DNA from: Nansenia antarctica
Taxonomy: Eukaryota; Chordata; Actinopteri; Argentiniformes; Microstomatidae
Assembly (NCBI GenBank): GCA_963989245.1
Contig: OZ022351.1
Location: 20,980,122 to 21,044,121, forward strand
Direction of reading: 5' to 3'
DNA: 64,000 nucleotides
Part shown: in pieces, positions 1 to 11,448 of the stretch
Position numbering within the stretch: the first letter of the stretch is position 1
Layout: each line of letters starts with the position of its first letter
Position numbers and translations under genes: made by a program
Notes under the pieces: generated by a model
What the model saw: only the letters and a program-made list of their open reading frames with translations
The model's database searches: none
Told to the model about the DNA's origin: nothing

Positions 1-1070
1 TAAAGTGTTCGTACCCAGGGTGGGTTGGGTCCCTGGAGATCTTGGAGGCCTTCCTGAGACAGCGTGTGTTGTACAGCTCTTCCAGAGAGGGGAGGGGGGC
101 GCCGGTGATCTTCTGTGCTGTTCTCACGACTCTCTGTAGCGCATTTCTCTCCGCGGTAGTGCAGCTGGAGAACCAGTTGCAGATGCCGTAGGTGAGGATG
201 CTCTCCACTGCGCCGCGGTAGAAGGTCACCAGTATCTCCTGCTTGCTGTGTTCCTTCCTGAGGAGTCTCAGGATGTATAGCCGCTGTTGTGCCTTCTTGA
301 TGGTGTCTTTTGTGTTGTCCTTCCAGGTCAGGTTATCCCGCATGTGCATCCCCAGGAATCGGAGGGTTGAGACTCTCTCCACGCTCTCTCCGTCGATGAG
401 CAGGGGCTGGATCTCGGACTTTTTCCTCCTGAAGTCTACGATGATTTCCTGGGTCTTTGACTTGTTCAGCAGCAGGTTGTTAACCTTGCACAGCTTGCTC
501 AGTTGCTCTACCTCATCCCTGTACGCCGCCTCGTCCCCCCCCGAGATGCATCCCACCACGGTGGTGTCGTCTGCAAACTTTATGATGGAGTTGCTGGGGT
601 GGACGGGGGTGAAGTCGTAGGTGTAGAGGTTGTAGAGGATGGGGCTTAGCACGCAGCCCTGGGGGGACCCAGTGCTGAGTCTGAGGGCTGTGGAGGTGTG
701 GGGGCCCACCCGCACCCTCTGGGGGCGGTCGGTCAGGAGGTCCTTGATCCATGCACATATAGAGTGTGGTAGACCCAGGTCTAGTAGTTTGGTCACTAGC
801 CTGTCTGGAACGATGGTGTTGAAGGCGGAGCTGAAGTCCACAAAGAGCAGTCTCGCGTAGCTGTTTCCCCTCTCCAGGTGGGATAGAGTGGCGTGGAGAG
901 TCGTTGCGATGGCGTCCTCTGTGGACCTGTGGGCTCTGTAGGCGAACTGGTATGGATCCAGGTTGGGCGGGAGGCGTGTGAGTATGTGGGCCCGGACTAG
1001 TTTCTCGAAGCACTTCATGATGATTGGTGTGAGTGCCACCGGGCGGCAGTCGTTTAGGCAGCTCACCGTG
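1..1070 (-). mobile_element. L2-type LINE reverse transcriptase fragment
   Basis: Read on the minus strand this stretch gives a reverse transcriptase that appears open to the left edge of the window. It includes the palm motif FADDTTVVG near 555-590, a preceding SPQGCVLSPILYNLYT block near 630-670, and downstream text typical of the thumb region. The motif style is that of the L2/CR1 clade. The element is partial: it is cut off at position 1 and its 5' part stops near 1070, where the Gypsy-derived sequence begins. Clade assignment rests on motif recall. Confidence 0.8.
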
Positions 1071-1410
1071 CTATTAGATATCAACATAGCACACCCACAC
1101 ACATACATCAACAATGAGATAAGCTGATCCATTAAAACTTTCATAGGCCCTCTTGTAGTGTGACCCAATACAAGCTAGCTGGACCATCACCCTTAAGTGT
1201 AGGTTTGTCAGCCTCCTTGGCAGGACACAGAGAGAAGACACAGGGGCGGAAACAGTGTCAGACAACCCTGTAGCGAACACCGTACCTGACAGGTCGATAA
1301 CGTCACCCAACCCACGAGCCTGAGTGAGTGTGACCGGATAAACAGGAATTACATCTGGGAAATTCCAAGCCAAAACATCCAACTGCAGAATTGCTGGGGC
1401 ACAGACACAA
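1071..1410 (-). mobile_element. Gypsy pol fragment (protease-RT linker), copy A
   Basis: A minus-strand peptide near 1290-1380 contains FPDVIPVYPVTLTQARGLGD, which resembles the 'FPxVFPxxxVTRAQAR' linker between protease and reverse transcriptase in fish Gypsy elements. The same sequence with few changes lies at 11449-11815. The fragment is non-coding today. It marks the left part of the tandem duplication that carries the TRIM genes. Confidence 0.6.
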
Positions 1411-1504
1411 CACCCATGTCAAAACCTTGTACCAACACACTAGGGCCTGTTCCATAGATCATGTGTACTGTGTTCTACAGATGAGACCTGTGTTCTATAA
1501 CAAA

Positions 1505-1845
1505 TGTGTACATTTCAAGCCTGCAAACTGCGACACTTTAAATGTATGTGCAATAACACTATGTGCAATATGACAACCCTAGGGTACATAAGGTTCAGAG
1601 AATAGGAAATGTTAGAATAGGTATAGCATAGCATAGAGTACAGCACAGTGTTTTATTTGTATAGTATAGTATAGTGGATAGTGTACATAGCCTTTATTTA
1701 TGTAAACCAGCTCCTTTCCCTTCTTTTTTTTCTCTTTTTTTTTCCTAGCACCAGGGGAGCCCCCCCCCTCCCAAATGTCGTTGTTTGGTACCTGTACTAT
1801 ATCAATGACAATAAAGACCATTCATTCATTCATTCATTCATTCAT
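1505..1845 (+). mobile_element. Retroposon 3' end inserted in the minisatellite of copy A
   Basis: This piece interrupts the 20-bp minisatellite, which starts at about 1420-1500 and resumes at 1846. It ends with AATGACAATAAAGACC followed by (ATTC)n, a LINE/SINE-like 3' tail. The corresponding place in copy B (about 12130) has uninterrupted minisatellite. The family was not identified. Confidence 0.5.
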
Positions 1846-2552
1846 AGATGATGTCTGTGTTCTATAGATGATGTCTGTGTTCTATAGATGATGTCTGTGT
1901 TCTATAGATGATGTCTGTGTTCTATAGATAATGTCTGTGTTCTATAGATGATGTCTGTGTTCTATAGATGATGTCTGTTCTATAGATGCTGTCTGTGTTC
2001 TATAGATGAGATCTGTGTTCTATAGATGATGTCTGTGTTCTATAGATGATGTCTGTGTTCTATAGATGATGTCTGTTCTATAGATGATGTCTGTGTTCTA
2101 TAGATGAGGTCTGTGTTCTATAGATGATGTCTGTTCTATAGATGATGTCTGTGTTCTATAGATGATGTCTGTTCTATAGATGATGTCTGTTCTATAGATG
2201 ATGTCTGTTCTATAGATGATGTCTGTTCTATAGATGATGTCTGTGTTCTATAAATGATGTCTGTGTTCTATAGATGATGTCTGTTCTATAGATGAGGTCT
2301 GTGTTCTATAGATGATGTCTGTGTTCTATAGATGATTTCTGTTCTATAGATGATGTCTGTTCTATAGATGATGTCTGTGTTCTATAGATGATGTCTGTGT
2401 TCTATAGATGATGTCTGTGTTCTATAGATGATGTCTGTTCTATAGATGAGGTCTGTGTTCTATAGATGATGTCTGTGTTCTATAGATGATGTCTGTTCTA
2501 TAGATGAGGTCTGTTCTATAGATGAGGTCTGTGTTCTATAGATGATGTTGGT
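1846..2552. repeat. 20/18-bp minisatellite, copy A
   Basis: About 36 tandem copies of a unit close to TATAGATGATGTCTGTGTTC. A shorter 18-bp variant lacking one TG is interspersed with it. The same minisatellite recurs at 12090-12325 and 15975-16082, flanking the R2-like retrotransposon. Confidence 0.95.
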
Positions 2553-3010
2553 GCGTTTTGTCTTTGGGTAATGAGAGACAGCGCGACACTTCATGTCGGT
2601 GTTGCAGAAGTTTATAAACGAGCAATTTAGAAACACTGAATAGTAGTGTTGTACTACTAGCGTTTGTTCAGGGCTGCTGTTTGCATCGTGAGCTGTCGGG
2701 ATCACACAGGCTCGTCCAAGTAAAGGTAGGCCTACCGACTACCGTCATTCAGAATAAAAGCTTTTTCTTTACACGATTTACAAATCAGGCTATATTACAA
2801 CACAGTAACCACCACATCCAAAAATAAAATTAACAAAAACAAAAATGTGACAGATTATACCTTAAGTATCAAAATAATTCATAAGTCACACTTTTATTTG
2901 TTGCTATGCAGTTTGAGTGAGTCCAACCGAGATGTCAATTCCTAAAATGTGCCCATCAAATCATAATGTTTACATTAATTCCAGTTCAGTGGAATATATT
3001 AGGTGAAGTA
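2553..3010. other. Duplicated TRIM upstream segment, copy A
   Basis: Non-coding sequence matching 16970-17430 (for example AATGAGAGACAGCGCGACAC and the following GTTGCAGA..GTTTATAAACGA). It may contain the promoter or untranslated leader of the TRIM gene, but no core promoter element was identified with confidence. Confidence 0.6.
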
Positions 3011-3011
3011 G

Positions 3012-3605
3012 TTAAAAAAAAAAAGTCCCATTGAGATTCAGAATCTCTTTTGCAAGGGAGACCTGGCCAAAACAGTGGCAGAAATTAAACAAAGTTACAG
3101 ACAGGATAGCACATAGAACATACAACATCCTACAGCAATACATAAACAAAAATTCATAAGGAAAAGGGGAAATGGGAGCGGGGAGGTAAGGAGCAAACAA
3201 GAGAGGGAGAGAGAAGAAGGGGGGTTGACAGGTTTCAATTGACTCCTGACCAGACAGACCAGACTCCTGACCAGACAGACCAGACAATCTTCTTGAACTC
3301 AACAAGAGTTATCAACTCCTTCAGTTTTAAGACCCTTTGCAAGGCATTCCAAGTAGAGGGGGCAGCAACCATGAATGCTTTTTTCCCTGAATTCGGTTCG
3401 AGCTTTGGGTACAACAAACAAACAAGTGTCTTGGGACCTCAGACTATACCGAGCTCCACGGATCTGAGTCATGTAGACACACAGAGCTCATGCAACTGAG
3501 ACTGAACAGTATCAAATGCCAATTTCAAGTGTACCAGAGCCTCATTAAGTGTAGGGGCCATGCAATAAATCACAGTATCATCTGCATACAAGTGGTTATT
3601 CAGAG
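3012..3605 (-). mobile_element. Internally deleted LINE fragment, copy A only
   Basis: The minus strand near 3510-3600 encodes LYADDTVIYC, the reverse transcriptase catalytic box. Near 3300-3417 it encodes a C-terminal LINE peptide (GKKAFMVAAPSTWNALQ). The part between is missing. A 24-bp direct repeat (CTCCTGACCAGACAGACCAG..) lies at 3241-3288. Copy B has continuous host sequence here (near 17430), so the insertion post-dates the duplication or was lost from B. Confidence 0.6.
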
Positions 3606-3955
3606 TTCACAGAGAAATGTACAACAAGGATGTCCAAGATATTAGAAATGTAATTACATTCATAAAGAAAGGGGACAAAATTACTCACAGTGGCTCAATA
3701 TTGCAAAAAAGATTGCAATTCTTATCAACATCAGCAATTTTTGCATTCTTAAGATACATGTTGTGCAAAACTTTCAAATTGACCTCTCTTGCTTTGCTTA
3801 GTACACAAACCCAATATGTCCTCTATCAATGAATTCTAATACAAAGTTCCTTTTACAAAGAAACACCTCTCTTATGTGTTTGTTACCACACTATGGGTGG
3901 TTTATATCCTTGGATGTCTTTGTAAACAGCAACCATCGTGTCCTGCTTCCTAGAT

Positions 3956-4679
3956 ATGTCTGTCCCCAGCAGTCTCCAGTCTGAAGAGCTGTTCCAGTGC
4001 TCCATCTGTTTGCACATGTTCACTGAGCCAGTCTCCATCCCATGTGGACACAACTTCTGTAAGACCTGCATCAACACACACTGGGATAGTAGAGACCTGT
4101 GCCAGTGTCCCCTCTGTCAGAGTACGTATAATAGCAGACCTGAGCTCTGTGTCAACACAGTGATGAGAGAAGCTGTTGATAACTGTAAAGAAACAGCAAG
4201 ACGCAGAGCCCGAGCAGCCCTAGCCCCAGCCCCAGGCCCTGTCCCTGCCCCAGGCCCTGTCCCTGCCCCATCCCCAGCCCATGTCCCTGGTTCAGCTCCA
4301 GCCCCAGGCCCAGCCCCAGCCCCAGCCCCAGGCCCTGTCCCTGCCCCACCCCCAGCCCCATGCTCTGTCCCTGCCCCACCCCCAGCCCATGTCCCTGGTT
4401 CAGCCCCAGCCCCTGCCCTTGCCCCTGCTTCAGCCCCAGCCCCTGCTTCAGCTCCAGCCCCTGTCCTTGCCCCTGCTTCATCCCCAGCTAGGCCTGGTAG
4501 CATTTGTTCAGGGAGCAGGCTGGTGTTCCTAGGGTTCTGTCTGGCTGGTCTGGTGTTCTTCCTGTATCGACGGACCCACCTGGAGCCTGACCAGAGTGGC
4601 ACATGTTCACTGACAGACCCAGAGGCAGCCTGTAAAAGACCATACAAACCACCGGGAGAGTGGGGAGAGAAGATGGTGG

Positions 4680-4741
<62 letters not shown>

Positions 4742-7700
4742 CCATCTGCACGTGCATGTGTGTGTGTGCGTGCGCGTGTGCAAGAGTGAGAGAGAGGGAG
4801 AAAGAGAAAGAGTGGGGAGAAAATGGTGTGTGTGTGTCTGTGTGAGTGTGTGTGTGTGTCTGTGAGGGAGTGAGTGGGAGAGAGGGAGAGAGAGAGAGAG
4901 AGAGTGAGAGAGAAGATGGTGGGTATGGGGTTGTTATTGTCTATTAGTTTTCTTGTCTCAGCTTCAGAAAATGACGGCTGAGATGCAGCAGATGATCCAG
5001 GACCGTCTGAAGAAGGTGAAGGAGGTCAAACACTCAGTAGAGCTCAGCACGGTGAGTCCTCCTGACCTTTCACCTATGATGTGTTCTAATGTAGAAGTTG
5101 CCCCACCTGACAGGTCTAGTGTTGCTAAGAGGTCTTGATGTGTTAATGGAATCAGAGAGGTCTTCATTACTGGAAGCTGTGGTTCTCATGGTTTACACAC
5201 ATGTACAGTTTGTATTCAATTGTGATAGACATGGCATGTGGTCATGTTGATGTGCACATACATTTTTCCTCAGAGAGAATCAGACAGAGAGAGAAAGTTC
5301 AGTTTGCAGTTCATCCGTGATCTGAAGCTTTTGATTGATGGAAGCCTGGCTGAGCTCATTGAGATTGAGGAGCAGCAGAAATCAGCAGAGAGGCGGGCTG
5401 AGGGGCTCATTAAAGAGCTGGAGGAGGAAGTCACTGAGCTACAGAGGAGAAGCTTTGAGCTGGAGCAGCTCTCACACACTGAGGACCACCACCTCCTCCT
5501 ACAGGTCAGTGTCCTTCTCTCTCGTTGCTACATGGGTAGTGCTGCTCTTTTATTAGAATCATTTGTTTTTATTTATTCTTCCTGTAAACCACATTGCTTT
5601 GAGGTTGTGAATGATATGTATATTACACAGTGAGTATTTATTTATTATATTTATATATTATATTTATTGACAGATCATATTTAAAATGTAATCAGAACAT
5701 CACGCCTAATGTCTCATCTCTCCTACTGTCTCCCGTCCAATACTGGTCTGAGATCAGAGTTCACAGTGATTCTCTCTCTTCTCTCCTGTTGCAGAGTGAG
5801 AGTCTCCCATCCAAGGACTGGTCTGAGATCAGAGTTCACAGTGATCTCTCTCTAAGGACTGTGAGAGTGTTCCTGTCTCAGCTGGTGGAGAAACTTCAGA
5901 GTGAAACCAAGAGGGTGTCTGACGTTTGTGTTGGTAAGGACTGATAACGACATATTCATTAGTTTGCCCAAGAAAGAACCAAGAGGCTGCTTGATGTTGG
6001 TAAAGCCTTTTTCATTTCTGTCATGGCTTCCGCATTTTGGCCGACGAGAGAGTCGGAATCATGTCGGAATCATGTGCTACCAAGCGGACCAATCACTGTG
6101 TTACGGTTGTGTAAGCACTGCCGCGTAGTTACATTTTTGGAGAGGTGCGCGTCAATCTACGCCGTAGCCGTCGATTTTACGTAGAAGCATAAACTGGGCT
6201 TAAGACTTATTATATGCCAGTCACTGATAGGCATCAGTTACCGGCTAAGTGTGTGCATGTATGTATCAGGCAATGGCAACAGTTAGTGAGCATGAAAAAG
6301 AAGAAAGCTTTGTTAGGTGGCCGGTTTAGGCTTTGGGTCGGTGAGGGCATATAACCAAGACTTGCAACCCAAACGTTCTACCCAAACTGTTTTTAGCCAG
6401 CTCTGGGGATACTTTGACAAAAGTGCTTTTAGTGTCTTTGTTTGCTAATTCTTGTTGCTAATTTTATAATTAAATAATAATAAATAAATAAAATAAATAA
6501 CTTTATAATACCACAACATCCCCATACACCTTAACGACAAAAAGGGAATGACTGATCCTTACCATAACCACTTAAAGTCAATACCAAAGTTGCTAACAAA
6601 GTTGTTGTTGTTTTTTTGGGGGGGGGGCATGGGGGTACTGCATGCTATGGTGTCCTAGATAAAAGTATGAACATACATGCTAATATGTGAGATGGAATAT
6701 TATATTCATTTACTGAAAAGATTTAAGCTCATGTCCATAGATGTGGTCACCTGACTACAGTGGTCTCTTCTGTGTCTACAGAGCTGAAGAGGATGCAGCA
6801 GTATTCAGGTATGTAATGCATTGATGCACTGAATGCTGCCCCCCCCCCTCTCTCCTTTAACTCCTCTCTTAAGACAGTAGATGGAGAATAGGCCAATTAG
6901 ATCAGTTAGATTTGGGACAGGGAAAGTGAATCAGACTTGTAGTGTTGATCCTCCTCTGGTCAGCCAGCTCCACTGTGTTGTTTGTTCAGAGTTGATATAC
7001 ATTTCATACGTAAGGTGGTAAACTACATACAGTATATACAACTATTGAAGGGACTTGTGTCTCATATTTCTATCAATGTTAATGATGGTCTCCTTGTTGG
7101 TCTCGAGGACAAATTAGAGATACCATCAAAGAGAGTGTTGAGCAATGGTAGAGAGAGAGCACGGGCCACGCCCCTCTCTTGTGTATCCTTCAGGCAGGAA
7201 GTACACCTGACAGTCTGTCTGACCAACACTACCCTCTGGGGCTATGGGGTGTGTAGTCAGTTATGTACTAAAACTATATAAACCCCTCAAAAAAAGTTTG
7301 GAAACGCTTTTTTTGTTTATTATTCCTCCCCTTTAATAAGGCCTGATTGGTCACCTTTACAATGAGGTACAACTTATAAGGATCATACATTCATGGAATG
7401 AGTAACACAGCTAAACGTGTGGGTAGCGGCCCTTGCAATATTCTTCTGTTGGTATTCACTCTCGTTTTGAGCTTCAAGTGCTGGCAGGTGTATGTCAGTC
7501 ACAGGTGTGTGACTGGCACCTGAATGGCACCTAATTGACAGGAATGATATTCTGGGGCCAGTGGCGATCCCATATCTCCAGAATCTGGGACCTAACTCCA
7601 TCCTCCATGATGACAACGCTCGCCCCCACAGAGCCAGGATCATCACAGAGCACCTCCAGTATTTGGGAGTGGAGAGGGTGGAATGGCCTGTCGTGAGTCC

Positions 7701-8850
7701 AGACCTCAACCCAATTGAACACGTGTGGGATCAACATGGGCGTGCTGTACGTGCCAGAGTGACCAACGCAACCATGTTGGCTGACTTGCGGCAAATCCTA
7801 GTTGAGGAATGGGATGCTGTCCCACAGCAGTGTGTGACCAAGCTGGTGACCAGCATGAGGAGGAGGTGCCAAGCTGTTGTGACTGCGTATGGATCTTCCA
7901 CACACTACTGAGGTCCCTGACAATGTAAAATTAATAAAGTGTAAAATTGGCCAATATGTGTTGTTTTTTCCTTATTACTGTGGGAGAGTGCAATCATCCA
8001 ATCCACCAAGCAACTCAAAACGAGAGTGAATATACCAACAGAAGAATATAGGGGATTTTGGCAAATATCTTTGGGCCGCTACCCACACGTTTAGCTGTGT
8101 TGCTCATTCCACGAATGCATGATCCATACAAGTTGTACCTCGTTGTAAAGTTGACTAATCAGGCTTTCCAACGATATAAAATACAATACCAATTGGTATT
8201 ATTAAAGGGGAGGAATAATCAACAAAAAAAGCGTTTCCGAACTTTTTTTGAGGGGTTTATATAAACAAAAACAAAAAAATAAATAAAGAAAATCTATCTA
8301 TATGTCCTCCACAGTGGACGTCACTCTGGACCCTGATACAGCACATCCTTGGCTCATCCTGTCTGATGATATGAAACAAGTGAGCCTGGGAGACACAGGA
8401 CAGAATCTCCCTGACAACCCAAAGAGATTTGATGCTGTTATCTCTGTCTTGGGGAAGGAGGGCTTCTCCTCAGGGAGATTCTACTATGAGGTGCAGGTGA
8501 AGGACAAGACTAGCTGGGTTTTAGGTGTAGGCAGAGAGTCCATCAACAGGAAGAGGAAGATTAAATTTAACCCTGACAATGGTTACTGGATTGTGGGGCT
8601 GTGGAATAGGGGATACATGGCTCTAGCTGGCCCAAGTGTCCTCCTCTCTCTCAGTCAGAAGCCCCAGAAGGTGGGGGTGTTTGTAGATTATGAGGGGGGT
8701 CAGGTCTCCTTCTATGATGTGGACAATATGTCTCATATCTACTCCTTTACTGGCATCACCTTCACAGAGAAACTCTTTCCATTCTTCAGCCCTCAACGTA
8801 ATGATGATGGTAAGAACTCAGCCCCACTGGTCATCAGTCCTGTCAGTTAA
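3956..8850 (+). CDS. TRIM-like E3 ubiquitin ligase, copy A (RING / Pro-Ala repeat / membrane segment / coiled coil / B30.2)
   Basis: Six coding exons join in frame to 580 aa: 3956-4675, 4962-5051, 5274-5504, 5795-5933, 6782-6808 and 8315-8850 (stop TAA). All introns are GT/AG. Exon 1 starts at the first ATG and encodes a C3HC4 RING (C15, C18, C30, H32, C35, C38, C51, C54). A Pro/Ala-rich repeat follows (about residues 84-185), then a hydrophobic stretch LVFLGFCLAGLVFFLY (189-204) followed by RR. Exons 2-4 form the coiled coil, exon 5 is the tiny ELKRMQQYS linker exon typical of fish TRIMs, and exon 6 is PRY-SPRY with LDPDTA, a YYEV variant and VDYEGG. By family it should be a RING E3 ligase, probably in innate immunity. 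No B-box was found between RING and coiled coil, which is unusual. Intron 1 opens with a long GT repeat and intron 5 carries a Tc1-like element. Untranslated exons were not determined. The exact fish subfamily is uncertain. Confidence 0.88.
4682..4915. repeat. GT and GA microsatellites at the start of TRIM-A intron 1
   Basis: A (GT)n run begins six bases after the exon 1 donor (ATG|GTGGGT at 4675/4676). GA-rich and GT-rich runs follow to about 4915. Frames reading CVCVCV or HTHTHT here are repeat artefacts. Confidence 0.95.
5997..6201. mobile_element. Insertion of about 200 bp in intron 4 of TRIM-A
   Basis: Copy B reads straight from GCTTGATGTTG to TTAAGACTTATTATATGCC (about 19763-19790), whereas copy A has about 200 extra bases between these points. 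It is probably a small non-autonomous DNA element. Terminal repeats were not clearly resolved. Confidence 0.4.
7278..8262 (+). mobile_element. Tc1/mariner-like transposon with long inverted repeats in intron 5 of TRIM-A
   Basis: The ends are inverted repeats beginning TATAAACCCCTCAAAAAAAG. Similarity continues inwards for about 200 bp (7278-7480 against 8010-8262) and the flank is TA-like. A plus-strand frame at 7561-7911 encodes the C-terminal part of a DDE transposase (DDNARPHRA.., then SPDLNPIEHVWD). The N-terminal DNA-binding half is missing, so the element is internally deleted and non-autonomous. Copy B of the gene lacks it. Confidence 0.9.
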
Positions 8851-9158
8851 ACAGACTGAGAAAAGATTTCATTTTTGGGGGATTTAAATTTTTCATTCTT
8901 CAACATTTTAACTTTTACTTTTTTTGACAGGATGGAGAGAAACCTTGTTTAAGTGATTCACAGTATAGAACATATTGTGATGGTTATGTATTTCACACAA
9001 AACAAAAAAGATGAAATGAGATGCTTCAATACAAATGTCTGATAGCTGATTCCCTCTCATTGAATGTAATGTAGTTGATTTGTTTCTTATCATTGTTGTT
9101 CTTATCATGTTTCTTATCATTGAATACAGCATAATATTTGTAAATGTACATTTAATTC

Positions 9159-9164
9159 AATAAA
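9159..9164 (+). terminator. Polyadenylation signal of TRIM-A
   Basis: AATAAA lies about 310 bases after the TRIM-A stop codon, in sequence conserved with copy B (22455-22460). Confidence 0.6.
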
Positions 9165-9284
9165 TATGTTATTGCTGAAGTGGTTCGCTGAATCTCTTTG
9201 TTGATGAAAGGTAACATACCACAGAATGTCATGTCCAAATACTCACAGAATGTCATTTCCAAATACTCACAGAATGATGCCAGA

Positions 9285-10485
9285 TGTTGGAGGGAGTGTG
9301 GAGAAAATAATGCAGATCACACCCATATCTTTCTTACATGTGAAAAAATCAAAACATACTGGGCAGATATCATGCATATAATAGAAGAAATCTTCGGGAA
9401 AGTGGGAGCTCTAGAACAACATAACTTGTTTTTGGGGATATCCCTGAAGAAATTTAGACAGGAAGAACTACACCTCATGTCAGTTTTGAGAATAACGGCA
9501 TTGAAACAAATTACAAGAGGGTGGAAAAATGTGGAATCACCTACAGTAAACAAGTGGCTGGAAACAGTGGAAGAGGTATATAAAATGGAAAAAGTTAGTT
9601 ATAAAATCACCAATACCGAAGAAGTATTTGATAGAAGATGGGCCCCTTTCAGTGCATGGAGGGGGGGGAGAACATAGGGACATGGTACAAGTGGTGCAGG
9701 GTCCCTGGGTTCTCTCCCCTTTTCCTGTCCTTTCCCTGTCCTTTCCATGGAGTGAGAAATGAACTACCGAAGAGTCCATGAATTTGCAAAGGATGGTATC
9801 AGAGTGAAAGAATGAATGAATAGATGAATAAGTGAAGGGGTGGATGAGCCATGAAAGGAAAAGATCTTGAAGGATTTGGAAGGGAGAATGTATGAAGGAA
9901 TGCATGTTGTCACAAGTGATAAGGGGTCATGGAGGGAATTAACTCGTTAAAGGAAGATCTCAAACTATATCAGGGGGAGTGAATATTAGGGAACTTAACT
10001 TACAAATCAATATCCAACAAAAGCAGACTCGAAGGTAATTAGAAAAGAAAAACCGACTTTTCTTTAATATACTGTATATACAGTATATATATATACTGTA
10101 TATATCTTTTTAAAAATGTTTTATTTAACTACATTAACACAATTCATGTTTTGTTTTTGTTTCTTTTGTTTTCGTTGTCTTCTTTTAGTAGCGTCTTGTC
10201 CTTGTTGGTCTTTATATATCTTACTGTTTCGTTTTTGTTTAGCTGTGGCAGAGCATGTGTGTTATTTACCCTTTGATCGGGGTCTTGTTCTTGTCATGCT
10301 TGTTTTTTGTTTTTTTTGTGTTTGTGTTATCGGACTGGGTGGGGGGGGGGGGGAATGGTGGGGGGGGGGGGAAATGAGTGTCAGAATTTCTAAACTTTGT
10401 ATAAATGTCGTGTGATTCTATGGAGGAAAAAAAAGAGAAAAAATGACACAATAAAGTATTAAAAAAAACTATTAAAAAAAGACTG
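9285..10485 (+). mobile_element. L1/Tx1-type LINE 3' fragment
   Basis: The plus frame ending at 9677 encodes a Cys-His-rich C-terminus (CWRECG..ADHTHIFLTC) typical of L1/Tx1 ORF2 ends. A long 3' untranslated region follows, ending in AATAAAG and A-rich sequence near 10480. Only the 3' end is present. It separates TRIM-A from its orphan exon at 10548. Confidence 0.7.
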
Positions 10486-10547
10486 GTGTAAGCTCATGTC
10501 CATAGATGTGGTCACCTGACTACAGTGGTCTCTTCTGTTCTCCACAG

Positions 10548-10574
10548 AGCTGAGGAGGTTGCAGCAGTATGCAG
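10548..10574 (+). pseudogene. Orphan TRIM linker exon, copy A
   Basis: A 27-nt exon-5-like sequence (ELRRLQQYA) with intact CAG acceptor and GT donor lies 1.7 kb downstream of the TRIM-A stop. Its intronic flanks match those of the true exon 5 (for example TGTGGTCACCTGACTACAG). No B30.2 exon follows, so it is a relic of another TRIM unit. The counterpart for copy B is at 23377-23401. Confidence 0.75.
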
Positions 10575-10768
10575 GTGTGTGCTGTTTAAACATGTAATGC
10601 ATTAATGATACATGACAGTAAATGCCCCCCCCCCCCCTCCTCTTTGGCCTGTGCTTTGGGCTCTGGTGCTACATATGAATACAGGCATGAGAGAGGTCAG
10701 ATGATCCTGGTGCTCAGTACTGCATTGACAAGGAATAAACATTCTTAGTTAGTTTACTGTTGGTCATT

Positions 10769-11403
10769 GTTACGAGCCTTCGGTCTAGGGAACCAGGGCC
10801 TGGCACATTGCAGCGATGCTAAGGGGTACGGTAACAAACAAAAATGCTGCAAAGCCGGAACTGAAATGAAATAATTTATTAATTAACAAAAAGAATGCCA
10901 CGAGGAAACCAAGGGGACCCTGAACGGTGCCAAAATAATAAACAACAGAAAGCCCTGGCTACCTAACCACACCAGATCTAAAATACATAGGAAAGAGTTG
11001 GCATCCATTCCTAACCTAATGTATATAACAAGAATGTCTCTATGTGATGGTATGTAGACCCATGGGCCTCTTACCTATCCCCTCTGGGCCTGTGTGTAGT
11101 AAAGACAACAAAAACCCTATACCGACTATGACTTTAAATATCAGCCAAATCCTAACAAAATTAAATGCATCGCTTTGCCACAGGGCTTTCAAAAGAACAT
11201 CAAACACAACACAAAAGGTGAATTCCGAACAGAGGACAGGATGACTTTTAAATAGGCGGACGAACGGTCCGGTTCAGGTGCGCAAATGACGATGGACGAG
11301 TTGACAGGCCAATGGTTGGACAGACACCTGCCTTGAATGAGTGAGAGGAGGAGACACAAAAGAAACACAGTACAACAGGAGTGGCACATAACCCCCCCAC
11401 TCA
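10769..11403 (-). mobile_element. Probable Gypsy 3' LTR with polypurine tract
   Basis: Read on the minus strand, a G-rich polypurine tract (complement of 11394-11403) precedes sequence running to CTCGTAACA at 10769. A CCTATTTAAAAG TATA-like box lies near 11250. This fits a Gypsy LTR directly left of the protease remnant at 11449-11940. No matching second LTR is visible in the window. Confidence 0.5.
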
Positions 11404-11448
11404 TAAGAGCAAGCCTGGGCTGGCGATATTAATAAGCCCCCCCCCCCC

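Noticed and set aside
1071..1410. Infectious retrovirus remnant
   Set aside because: Only protease-linker sequence of Gypsy style is seen; there is no envelope gene or intact provirus structure.
1846..2552. CRISPR-like array
   Set aside because: The repeats are head-to-tail 18-20-bp units without spacers, in a vertebrate genome. It is a minisatellite.
4117..4647. Gly/Ala-rich minus-strand frame opposite TRIM-A exon 1
   Set aside because: It is the complement of the Pro/Ala codons of the real gene and has no splice or start support.
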